From contig NZ_CP195106.1 of the NCBI RefSeq assembly GCF_051175385.1, forward strand, positions 7,316,001 through 7,380,000: a DNA stretch of 64,000 nt, given 5' to 3'. The translations under genes and the position numbers were made by a program. The notes below the pieces were generated by a model. It was not told the DNA's origin. It was given only the letters and a program-made list of their open reading frames with translations, and made no database searches. The stretch comes from Tundrisphaera lichenicola (GTDB lineage: Bacteria > Planctomycetota > Planctomycetia > Isosphaerales > Isosphaeraceae). How positions within the stretch are numbered: position 1 is the first letter of the stretch; every line of letters begins with the position of its first letter. Positions 37,601 through 44,594 of the stretch are shown piece by piece.

Positions 37601-38590
37601 ATCCTTGGGATTGGGGCGACCCGGCCGTCCTGGGCCGGGCCCGTTGGGTCCCCGAGCCTGATGCGGCTGGCCGGGGCCAGGGCCGGGCCCACGACCGCGG
37701 GGCGGATAGCCCGGAGTCCCCTGACCAGGGCCGCGGGGCGGATAGCCCGGAGCCCCCTGGCCCGGACCATCACCCCTCGGCGGGTAGCCGGGGCCGGGGC
37801 CGGGGCCACGCTCGCGCTGCTGGGGCGGATAGCCGGGGCCGGGGCCACGCTCGCGCTGCGGGGGTGGGTAGCCGGGGCCGGGGCCACGCTCGCGCTGCTG
37901 GGGCGGATAGCCGGGGCCGGGGCCACGCTCGCGCTGCTGGGGCGGATAGCCGGGGCCGGGGCCACGCTCGCGCTGCTGGGGTGGGTAGCCCTGGCCGGGG
38001 CCACGCTCGCGCTGCTGGGGCGGATAGCCGGGGCCGGGGCCACGCTCGCGCTGCTGGGGTGGGTAGCCCTGGCCGGGGCCGCGTTCGCGCTGCTGGGGCG
38101 GATAGCCGGGGCCCCGACCGTTGCCCGGGGTCTGCTCCTGCCCTCGGGGCGGCCTCTGGCCGCGCGGGGGATTCTGGCCCGGTCCCGGGAGCGGGTAGGG
38201 CAGGGGCTCCGAGTCGAGGGGCGGCAGCCCTTCGATCCCATCGATGGGAGGGCGTTGGGGTTGCCTCTGGGGCTGATCGGTGATCAGGCGGAGCGGGCGG
38301 GCCGGCGCCGAGGGGAGGAGCCCCCGGGCGTCGACGGCCAGGAGGGTCGCCCAGAGGTGCTTGCAAGGCGCCCCGGCCGGGCCGAAGTACGGGCACGAGC
38401 ACGACGAGATCAGCTTGATCCCGCGGAGTCGGAGCCGGACCTTGTACCGCTCGGTCCCCTTGACCTTGGCGACGACCTCGCCGGCCGAGGACGCGGTGAT
38501 CGCGACCCGACCCTTGGCGAAGTACGACTGGCCGCGGGAACGCACCGCGTCGCTGAACTCACGGGCCAACTTCTGGGCTATCCCCATCAT
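34655..38590 (-). CDS. SNF2-family helicase with SWIM zinc finger and a tandem-repeat linker
   Basis: 1311 residues. SWIM zinc finger at about 60-80 (C64-x-C66..C76-x-H78). Residues about 150-300 are low-complexity proline/glycine/arginine sequence containing eight copies of YPPQQRERGPGPG. A long middle region precedes the SNF2 motor: DDMGLGKTIQ (Walker A), DEAQ box, and the helicase C lobe with AGGLGLNLTAAG and SHRIGQTQQV. SWIM-SNF2 proteins are widespread in bacteria, thought to remodel or pump nucleoprotein complexes, but the role is not established. The ATG at 38590 is followed by ATG at 38587. Confidence 0.92.
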   Translation of the reverse strand: MMGIAQKLAREFSDAVRSRGQSYFAKGRVAITASSAGEVVAKVKGTERYKVRLRLRGIKLISSCSCPYFGPAGAPCKHLWATLLAVDARGLLPSAPARPLRLITDQPQRQPQRPPIDGIEGLPPLDSEPLPYPLPGPGQNPPRGQRPPRGQEQTPGNGRGPGYPPQQRERGPGQGYPPQQRERGPGPGYPPQQRERGPGQGYPPQQRERGPGPGYPPQQRERGPGPGYPPQQRERGPGPGYPPPQRERGPGPGYPPQQRERGPGPGPGYPPRGDGPGQGAPGYPPRGPGQGTPGYPPRGRGPGPGPGQPHQARGPNGPGPGRPGRPNPKDRRVRGVPGEGVNGNVNLQQARAQAKAARAALAAQQKSKRLLAYILDVPTTLSANQIVIDLARRARRPNGDWGPLKPWWHTPNLPVVRYDPEDRDLLAILVDAQAPPSTASAVNSNAYGESAGTRRFVLKPEFQSSVVEQLAKAGRLRLRRTDGEDDPPLARWDDQPPWRFGIEVKSDPTGKRWSWRGILRRPDGRGGVDRMDLAEPMAILPGLIVQGVGKIARLDDAGLYSWVTQVRHEKELMFPDSASQDAMFEKLLAESPGPVSDLIESEVLQLRETNDVPQPCLTLRTPRQNWGTDRLIAELGFDYAGAYVPIIRPGDIAVRTDLNLVVRRQVALEQAAGIQLYELGFKDAKDQMLDPGSLELPAKRVPQVTKELVQAGWRVEAEGKLIRQAGEFKLAVTTGIDWFELGGQVDFGGQSVPLPDLLAAARSGETMVTLGDGSMGMLPEDWLKKYGMLADLGTTEGENGPIRFGKAQAGLLDALLASQPEIKLDIGFGKVRQALPRFEGVFPKEAPPGFRGELRPYQREGLGWLEYLQKFDFGGILADDMGLGKTIQVLALLQSRRARRLSKGPSLIVVPRSLVFNWRAEAEKFCPRLKVLDYTGSGRHASREEFDDYDLIVTTYGTLRTDIVELSQITFDYVILDEAQAIKNADSQAAKAARLLKGRHRLAMSGTPIENHLGELWSIFEFLNPGMLGTASVFKKHASGASAADEGARSLLARALRPFILRRTKQQVVKDLPEKFEQTLICDLEPAQRKLYEGLKAHYRQALLRKDTAELGRSKIEVLEALLRLRQAACHPGLIDPEHSGDPSAKLDMLIPTLVEVAEEGHKILVFSQFTKFLGLVRDRLDAEGLKYEYLDGRTRNREERVQRFQNDPDIPLFLISLKAGGLGLNLTAAGYVYLLDPWWNPAVEAQAIDRSHRIGQTQQVFAYRLICRDTVEQKILELQQKKRDLADAILNENRNVIGTLTKDDLEFLLS
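37806..38117 (-). repeat. Eight tandem 39-bp repeats in the SNF2 gene
   Basis: The 39-bp unit beginning at 37806 recurs at 37845, 37884, 37923, 37962, 38001, 38040 and 38079. Each unit encodes 13 residues, so copy-number change keeps the frame. This is a within-gene minisatellite, not a CRISPR. Confidence 0.9.
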
Positions 38591-39231
38591 CCCTTCCCAT
38601 CCGCGACGGCTGCTAAATCCGACGCCCGGGGGACGATCCCCGCCGTCACGCTCGCGGACCCTCGCGACCCGAACGGGTGTCCGGGGCCTTGGTCCATCGA
38701 CGATCCAACCTTCAAGATGCCCGCTCCGATCCGATCGCGTCACCTTCGCCGGGACCGGCCCGGGGTGACCGACGATCTACGAACCGACCCGAACTCCGAG
38801 ACATCGCGGAGGTTAGGCCTCAACAGGACCTCGCTCGGGAACCGGCATCCCCCCCACACGCTCGCCCGCTCGCGGACCATCCCGAGCGACCCGATGACCC
38901 GGCCCGCCAGGATCCGGCCGGGAAGCCCCGGTGATCGCGAGATCCCGCACGTCCGGCACCCTCTCCCGTCGGAGAGGAGGCCCATCACCTCGGAGCCGGC
39001 CCGGACCCCCTGGGCCCGATCGAACTCCCCAACCTCACCGAACTGCCGGGCCGATCACGACGCCCGCCCGATCATCCCGGGATCGGCCCTCCGGCGAACG
39101 ACCTTCTTCTCACTCCACCGCCAAGTCCACGGGCGAGGCCACACGGTGCGACCTCCAGCCCGACCGGCCCGGACCCCGGGACGGTCCTCCGAGCCTCCCA
39201 CAATCCAATCCAACCCTACGACGTCCGGCAC
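38591..39231. other. 641-bp stretch between SNF2 and gyrB, no gene seen
   Basis: Only short conflicting frames are open. The DNA is very GC-rich with one 7-bp hairpin (CCTCTCC..GGAGAGG near 38960). It may be the 3' region of gyrB, but no T-tract terminator was found. Confidence 0.5.
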
Positions 39232-41739
39232 TCAGACGTCGAGGTTCTTGACCTCCAGCGCATGCTTCTCGATGAATTCGCGTCGAGGCTCCACGTCATC
39301 GCCCATCAGGGTGGTGAAGAGGTCGTTGGCGGCCGCCACGTCGTCGAGCTGGACCTTCATCAGGGTCCGCTTCGTGGGATCCATGGTGGTGTCCCAGAGC
39401 TGGTCGGCGTCCATCTCGCCGAGCCCCTTGAACCGGGTGATCTTCATCCCCTTCTCGCCGAGATGACGGATCGTGGCGACCAGCGACCGGAGGTCCAGGA
39501 GCGGATGCTCCTCGCCGTCGCGGTGCAGGAGGAGCCGGGCGGGCGGATCGTCGCCGGTCACCTCGATCGGCAAGAGGACCTCGGCCCTCATGCCGAAATC
39601 GTCGCGGAGCCGGGCGAGCCACTTGTTCAGGGTGCGGACCTCGTGGAGTTCGGTGACTTCCAGGCTCGGGCCGTCGGGGCTCGCCTCGCCATCGCCGTCC
39701 CCGTCGACCGAGGGGGTCCGGGCCATCTGGTGCGACTCGAGTTCCTCGGAGGTATAAGGCCAGGCGTCGTCGGCCCCGGCGAACCCCTGGACGTGGTAGA
39801 GCGGCAGGAGGCCGGTCTCCGGGTGGGCCCGGGCCAGGAACGGCCGGATCGGCAGGTTCCGCCGCCCGAAGGTCCGCAGGCCATTGTCCAGGCCGGTGAC
39901 GATCTCCAGCAAGGCCTTGAGCCGAGGACCCTCGATCGCCGGGGCCTCGGGGCCCCCGACCAGTTCGAGCCGGGCGTCGGCCAGGCCCACTTCGTTGAGG
40001 ATCGCCTGCATCTCGGGCTCGGTCTGGACGTACCGGCGCTGCTTCTTCTGGGTCAGCATGTAGAGCGGCGGCTGGGCCACGTAGAGGTGCCCCTCGGCGA
40101 CCAGTCGGGGCATCTGGCGATAGAAGAACGTCATCAGGAGCGTCCGGATGTGCGAGCCGTCGACGTCGGCGTCGCTCATCATGACGATCTTGCCGTACCT
40201 CCTCTTGGAGGGGTCTTCCTCGTCACCGATCCCGTTGCCGACGGCCGTGATGATGTTGCGGACCTCCTCGTTACCCAGGACCCGGTCGAGCCGGGCGCGT
40301 TCGACATTGAGGATCTTGCCTCGCAGGGGGAGGATCGCCTGATAGAGCCGGTCGCGGCCCCCTTCGGCGGTCCCGCCGGCCGAGTCGCCCTCGACCAGGA
40401 ACAGTTCGCTGGAATCCTGGTCGTGAGTGGTGCAGTCCATCAGCTTGCCGGGGAGCCCGCCGCCGGAGAGGACACCCTTGCGGTTCCGGACCAGGTCGCG
40501 GGCCTTCCGGGCCGCCTCGCGGGCCTCGGCCGCCAGTTGGGCCTTGGCGATCACTTTCTTGGCCGCCTGGGGGTTCTGCTCCAGGAACTCGGCCAGCTTG
40601 TCGTTGACGACCTTGGAGACGATCCCCTCGACCTCGGCATTGCCCAGCTTGGTCTTGGTCTGCCCCTGGAACTCGGGGTCGGGCACCCGGACGCTGACGA
40701 TCGCCGTGAGGCCTTCCTTGAAGTCCTCCCCCTTGATCTCCAGGTCCTTGTTCCGGGCCGGGGCGTACTGCTTGGCGTACAGGTTCAGGGTCCGGGTCAG
40801 CGCGGTCCGGAACCCGGTCAGGTGGGTCCCGCCCTCGACGGTGTTTATGTTGTTGCAGTAGGTCACCAACGTCTCGCCGATCGATTCGTTGTACTGCAAT
40901 GCGACCTCAACTTCAACCGCCCGCTCCTCGTCTTTGCCGGAAAGCAGGACCGGCGGGTGGATCGTCGACTGGGCCCGATTCAAATAGGCGACGAATTCGG
41001 CCAGTCCGCCCGAGGAGAAGAACTCGTCTCGTTTCGGCTCGTCGCCCCGCTCGTCGGCCAGCGCGATCCGGATCCCCTTGTTCAGGTAGGCCAGCTCGCG
41101 GAGCCGCTTCTCCAGGACGTCGTGGTCGAACTCGATGACCGGGAAGATGGCGATGTCGGGCAGGAACTGCATCTTGGTCCCGGTGGTCTTGGCCGGGCCG
41201 ACCTCGCGGACCGGGCCCTTGGCCACGCCCTGCTCGAAGTCCTGCTTCCAGACCTTGCCGTCGCGGTGGATCTCGGCCTCCAGCCACTCCGAGAGGGCGT
41301 TGACCACCGTGATCCCGACCCCGTGGAGCCCGCCGGAGACCTTGTAGGTGTCGTGGTCGAACTTGCCCCCGGCGTGCGCCTTGGTCAGGACGACCTCGAG
41401 CGTGCTCTTGTCGGTGAACTGCGAGTGCGGGCCGACCGGGATCCCCCGGCCGTCGTCGACGACCGAGGCCGAGCCGTCGGCGTGGATCGTCACCTCAATC
41501 TTCGAGCAATGCCCGGCCATCGCCTCGTCGATCGAGTTGTCCACGACCTCGTAGACCAGGTGATGGAGCCCCCGGGAGGTGGTGTCCCCGATGTACATCC
41601 CGGGGCGCTTCCGCATCGCCTCGATCCCTTCGAGGACGCGGATGTTGGCCTCGGTGTAGTCGGTCCGGCCGTTGCCGCCATCCGCATTCCGTCCCGGGAT
41701 CTCGGCCGTCGCGTTCGCATTCTCGGTATTCAAGGCCAT
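39232..41739 (-). CDS. gyrB: DNA gyrase subunit B
   Basis: 835 residues. GHKL ATPase domain (MRKRPGMYIGDTTSRGLHHLVYEVVDNSIDEA, DDGRGIP, GLHGVGITVVNALS), a transducer, and the TOPRIM domain (LFLVEGDSAGGTAEGGRDR, DADVDGSHIRTLL). About 170 residues follow before the C-terminal motif FKGLGEMDADQLWDTT, an insertion like that of proteobacterial GyrB. It is the ATP-driven subunit partnering with GyrA. The start is 86 bp downstream of dciA on the same strand; a shared transcript from the promoter at 42231 is likely. Confidence 0.97.
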   Translation of the reverse strand: MALNTENANATAEIPGRNADGGNGRTDYTEANIRVLEGIEAMRKRPGMYIGDTTSRGLHHLVYEVVDNSIDEAMAGHCSKIEVTIHADGSASVVDDGRGIPVGPHSQFTDKSTLEVVLTKAHAGGKFDHDTYKVSGGLHGVGITVVNALSEWLEAEIHRDGKVWKQDFEQGVAKGPVREVGPAKTTGTKMQFLPDIAIFPVIEFDHDVLEKRLRELAYLNKGIRIALADERGDEPKRDEFFSSGGLAEFVAYLNRAQSTIHPPVLLSGKDEERAVEVEVALQYNESIGETLVTYCNNINTVEGGTHLTGFRTALTRTLNLYAKQYAPARNKDLEIKGEDFKEGLTAIVSVRVPDPEFQGQTKTKLGNAEVEGIVSKVVNDKLAEFLEQNPQAAKKVIAKAQLAAEAREAARKARDLVRNRKGVLSGGGLPGKLMDCTTHDQDSSELFLVEGDSAGGTAEGGRDRLYQAILPLRGKILNVERARLDRVLGNEEVRNIITAVGNGIGDEEDPSKRRYGKIVMMSDADVDGSHIRTLLMTFFYRQMPRLVAEGHLYVAQPPLYMLTQKKQRRYVQTEPEMQAILNEVGLADARLELVGGPEAPAIEGPRLKALLEIVTGLDNGLRTFGRRNLPIRPFLARAHPETGLLPLYHVQGFAGADDAWPYTSEELESHQMARTPSVDGDGDGEASPDGPSLEVTELHEVRTLNKWLARLRDDFGMRAEVLLPIEVTGDDPPARLLLHRDGEEHPLLDLRSLVATIRHLGEKGMKITRFKGLGEMDADQLWDTTMDPTKRTLMKVQLDDVAAANDLFTTLMGDDVEPRREFIEKHALEVKNLDV

Positions 41740-41825
41740 TGCGGAATCACCTCGGTCGTTCAGAGGGAGGGCGAGGCAGGCCCGGCTCGGGCTTGGATGT
41801 CGTTGAAACCCCCGGCCGGGTCATG

Positions 41826-42173
41826 TCAGGGCCGGGGAGGGCCGGGCGATGGCGAACTGATCGGGCCGACGCGGAACCGGATGTCATGGATCGGCGTGCC
41901 CGGGGCATCGCGGCGGAGCGTCGCCAGGAGTGAGGGCTTGCGAAACGTCGAGAGTTCCTCCAGCAGGCCCGGGTGGGCCACCGTCACGTTGAGGACCCCC
42001 CGGCGGACTCCGCCGACTCGGGTCTGGCCCAGGTCCCGATCCCCCACCGCCGAGGCCCAGGCCAACTCCAGCTCGCTGGCCGCCTGGAGCCGGCCAAACC
42101 CGCGGGCGGCGAACAGGTTGCCCAGGATCTCCGAGAGGGGCTTGGGCCCTCGTCCCTTCGGACCGGTCGACAT
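41826..42173 (-). CDS. dciA: DciA (DUF721) replicative helicase loader
   Basis: 115 residues. The DUF721 fold shows as RGPKPLSEILGNLFAARGFGRLQAASELELAWASAVG followed by GVLNVTVAHPGLLEELS. DciA is the ancestral loader or operator of the replicative helicase DnaB in bacteria lacking DnaC/DnaI. It sits between dnaN and gyrB. The frame is open to 42326 (an in-frame TTG overlaps the dnaN stop; an ATG at 42218 is another option). The ATG at 42173 is chosen because a promoter ends just upstream (TSS near 42224) and GAGGAAG lies in front. Confidence 0.85.
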   Translation of the reverse strand: MSTGPKGRGPKPLSEILGNLFAARGFGRLQAASELELAWASAVGDRDLGQTRVGGVRRGVLNVTVAHPGLLEELSTFRKPSLLATLRRDAPGTPIHDIRFRVGPISSPSPGPPRP

Positions 42174-42230
42174 GGACCCGCTCACTTCCTCGCCGACCCG
42201 GCGGATCGCGGACCGCATGAACGTCTTTTC

Positions 42231-42259
42231 ATTATACTCCTCCGGGCCCGCCGCAACAA
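42231..42259 (-). promoter_or_regulatory. Candidate dciA-gyrB promoter
   Basis: Minus-strand TTGTTG (42259-42254), exactly 17 bp, then TATAAT (42236-42231). It would start transcription near 42224, in front of the 42173 ATG. The -10 is a perfect consensus in a very GC-rich background. Confidence 0.6.
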
Positions 42260-42322
42260 CCCTCGGTTCGAGTCGGGCGATCCTCGGATCAACCCCCGCG
42301 ATCCGAGGCCCGATCTCCCCGG

Positions 42323-43447
42323 TCAACGATCCCGCGTCAGGGGCATCACCACGTAGGCGTAGCGGTCCTCGGTCTTGAAGACGGCGGCGTTCTTGTGGTC
42401 GATCAGCTCGGCGGTGATCATCGAGTCGTCGTCGATGGTCTTCAGGGCGTCGGTCAGGTAGCGGGGGTCGAAGGTGATGTCGACCTCCTTCCCCTCGTAA
42501 TGGATCGGCATCGTGACCTGCGAGCTCCCCACGTCGGCGGCCTGGCTGGAGAGGGTCAGGGTCTCTCCGGCGAACCGGAAGTCGACCCCCCGGCTCTCGT
42601 CGCTGGTGACGATCGAGGCCTGCTCGACCGCCTGCCGCAGGAGGGCGACGTCCAGGGGGATCTTGACCTCGACGTCGGCCGGGAAGACGTCCTGATAGCG
42701 GGGGAAGCGTCCCTCGACCAGCCGGCTGTAGATCACGGCCCCCTGGTCCGAGGTCCGGAGCAAAACGGAGTTCCCCGCCTGGATGGCGATGTGGACCGAG
42801 AGCTCGGGGTCGTCCAGGTTCCGGTCGATCAGCTTGAGCGCCTTGACCGGGATCACCGGGTTGCCGGTCGGCGAGACGGCCCCGTTCTCGGCCTCGGCCG
42901 GGGCCGACATCTTGGCCAGGCGTCGCCCGTCGGTGCCGACCATCGTGATCGACTCGGCGTCCAGCTCCACCAGGACGCCGCCCAGGGCGTAGCGGGTGCT
43001 CTCGACGTCGGTGGCGAACATCGTCCGGCGGATCAGCTTACGCAGGTCGGACGCCGCGACGACGTGATAGCTGGTGGCCGCGAAGTCGGGCACTTCGGGA
43101 TATAAGCTGGGGTCTTCGCTCGGCAAGCGAAAGCGAGCGTAAAGGCCATTGACCAGGAGGTGTTCGCCGTCGGTCTCGATGTCGAGTTCGGCGTCGGCGC
43201 TGGTGGAGAGGATCGACTGCATCTTGTTCGTCGGCAGGATGACCGATCCCGGCTCATACGCGGTCACGCCGTAGACCTTGTGGCGGATGCCGACTTCCAG
43301 ATCGGTGGCCATCAGGATCGTGCCGAGCTCGGCGTCCACCACGAGCTTGACGTTCTGGAGGATGGGCTTGGGGCTCCTCGATGGGACGACGCCGCTGACC
43401 ATCCCGAACGCGGCGAGCAATTCCTTTCGCTTGCAGCGGGCCTTCAT
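42323..43447 (-). CDS. dnaN: DNA polymerase III beta subunit (sliding clamp)
   Basis: 374 residues with the three-domain clamp layout: MKARCKRKELLAAFGMVSGVVPSRSPKPILQNVKL, GTDGRRLAKM in domain II, and the C-terminal YAYVVMPLTRDR, the standard YVVMP end. The clamp holds polymerase III and many repair proteins on DNA. It is the first gene of a minus-strand dnaN-dciA-gyrB run; recF is not next to it. The ATG follows GAGGGAAGCGC. Two DnaA boxes lie upstream of its start. Confidence 0.97.
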   Translation of the reverse strand: MKARCKRKELLAAFGMVSGVVPSRSPKPILQNVKLVVDAELGTILMATDLEVGIRHKVYGVTAYEPGSVILPTNKMQSILSTSADAELDIETDGEHLLVNGLYARFRLPSEDPSLYPEVPDFAATSYHVVAASDLRKLIRRTMFATDVESTRYALGGVLVELDAESITMVGTDGRRLAKMSAPAEAENGAVSPTGNPVIPVKALKLIDRNLDDPELSVHIAIQAGNSVLLRTSDQGAVIYSRLVEGRFPRYQDVFPADVEVKIPLDVALLRQAVEQASIVTSDESRGVDFRFAGETLTLSSQAADVGSSQVTMPIHYEGKEVDITFDPRYLTDALKTIDDDSMITAELIDHKNAAVFKTEDRYAYVVMPLTRDR

Positions 43448-43576
43448 GCGCTTCCCTCGCCGGAGTGCGGGATGGGCGGTCCTACCGGGCGGCTCCCGGA
43501 TTGCCCCTGATCCCTATGGATTGGATAGAGGAGAGAGAAAATCCTCTTCGTCATCTTCGAAGAGCCGGCCGTCGCC

Positions 43577-43789
43577 CGTGGATAACCCCGCGCGGACTCG
43601 GTCAAATCGCATGATACCAAAGAACTTAATCGGCCACAATCCGCAATCCCGACCGGGGGAAAACCCGTTCACAACCGCGTCGCGCAACCCGGCATGCGCC
43701 GGGCCTCCGGCGCATGGGCGAAACCTTGCCCACCGGAACCCAGTCGGGGCGCGTCGGCCCGCCAACCGAGGCGCGACGGGTTATCCACG
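43577..43789. other. Replication-origin candidate with two DnaA boxes
   Basis: TTATCCACG occurs at 43781-43789 (plus) and, inverted, at 43577-43585; both match the DnaA box TTATNCACA at eight of nine positions. They lie in the intergenic region before dnaN (43448-43914), which includes a few AT-rich patches. Dif, GATC density or GC skew were not measured. The region is a reasonable origin candidate, not proven. Confidence 0.55.
43611..43639 (-). promoter_or_regulatory. Candidate dnaN promoter
   Basis: Minus-strand TTGTGG (43639-43634), 17 bp spacer, TATCAT (43616-43611). Transcription would start near 43604; the DnaA box at 43577-43585 would lie just downstream, so DnaA could repress dnaN. 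Confidence 0.5.
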
Positions 43790-43850
43790 AGTTTTCCCCC
43801 GCCCCTTGTTGACAGTTCTACCGATCTCGGCGAGCGGGAATGGGGCGAAT

Positions 43851-43878
43851 GTTGGCTCCCGGAGCTTGCTCCGCCAAC
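43851..43878. repeat. Nested hairpin near the origin candidate
   Basis: Outer arms GTTGGC/GCCAAC and inner CGGAGC-TT-GCTCCG form a nested stem. The inner core is the same as at 25486-25501. It lies downstream of the minus-strand gene at 43915 and could serve as its terminator. Confidence 0.6.
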
Positions 43879-43914
43879 GGAATTTTCCGGAACTCCGCGA
43901 ATGTGGGAGCCGGT

Positions 43915-44457
43915 CTATCGGGGTGGCAAGCGAAACGAAAGCCCGAACGAGCAGTCCCCGCCCCACAGGATCGTCCACTCGTTGCCGCAATGCCCGAACC
44001 GGTGCCGCAGCGGGGTCTGTCCTTCGATCGCCGCCATGAACTCCCCAACACTCAGCTCGCGCGCCGGGAACCGGACGACTCGGTCGGCCAGGTTGCCGGG
44101 GGCGCTGATTCCGTATCGAAATGGGTGGGGCTGCTGGTAGGGCTGGGGGTCCTGCAACTCACCGATCGTCATCGATTGCCTCGGCAGGGTGATCTGCCGG
44201 GCCTTCATCTGATCGACGACCTTACCCGGAGCGAAGGCCGCTGCCAGCACCAGCACGCTCATTGTGCTGAGTTGGACGACCAACTCGATGACTCCGGCAC
44301 GTCCTCCGCTCGCCCGCGCCCGGCGTTTCACCCATCCTTCGACGAGGATGGCCCAGATGCCGAGGGCGGCCAGGTTGATCGGCAGGGCCGTGGCGACCAA
44401 GGCCGTGGCGAGCCCCAAGGTGACGAGGATCTGCAACGCCGCTGACGCCCTCGACAT
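43915..44457 (-). CDS. Membrane-anchored hypothetical protein
   Basis: 180 residues. Hydrophobic helices near 8-38 (LQILVTLGLATALVATALPINLAALGIWAILVEGW) and 57-77 (VIELVVQLSTMSVLVLAAAFA) are followed by an extracytoplasmic or cytoplasmic tail of about 100 residues ending FGLSFRLPPR. No family recognised. The ATG at 44457 is chosen over an upstream in-frame start at 44505, whose extra part is basic and not protein-like. Confidence 0.6.
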   Translation of the reverse strand: MSRASAALQILVTLGLATALVATALPINLAALGIWAILVEGWVKRRARASGGRAGVIELVVQLSTMSVLVLAAAFAPGKVVDQMKARQITLPRQSMTIGELQDPQPYQQPHPFRYGISAPGNLADRVVRFPARELSVGEFMAAIEGQTPLRHRFGHCGNEWTILWGGDCSFGLSFRLPPR

Positions 44458-44594
44458 GGCAGCCTCCAACGCCCTACGACGGCGGTCACCAGACCAGCCG
44501 GGCACTCCGAGCGGGGGCGAACCCCGATGACATCGTCTCAGCCGCTGCCCGCCTCTTCCCAGCGGTTCCCCCGGCTCGCCGTCCTGGCCTGGGT

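Noticed and set aside
37806..38117. CRISPR array
   Set aside because: Repeats are directly adjacent without unique spacers and lie inside a coding frame.
34346..39466. Very long plus-strand open frame opposite the SNF2 gene
   Set aside because: It is antisense to a clear helicase with full motifs; its translation is low complexity (rich in L, G, D, E) as expected from the GC codon bias of the opposite strand.
39262..42378. Long plus-strand open frame opposite gyrB and dciA
   Set aside because: Shadow of gyrB in the antisense frame; no domain and same compositional bias.
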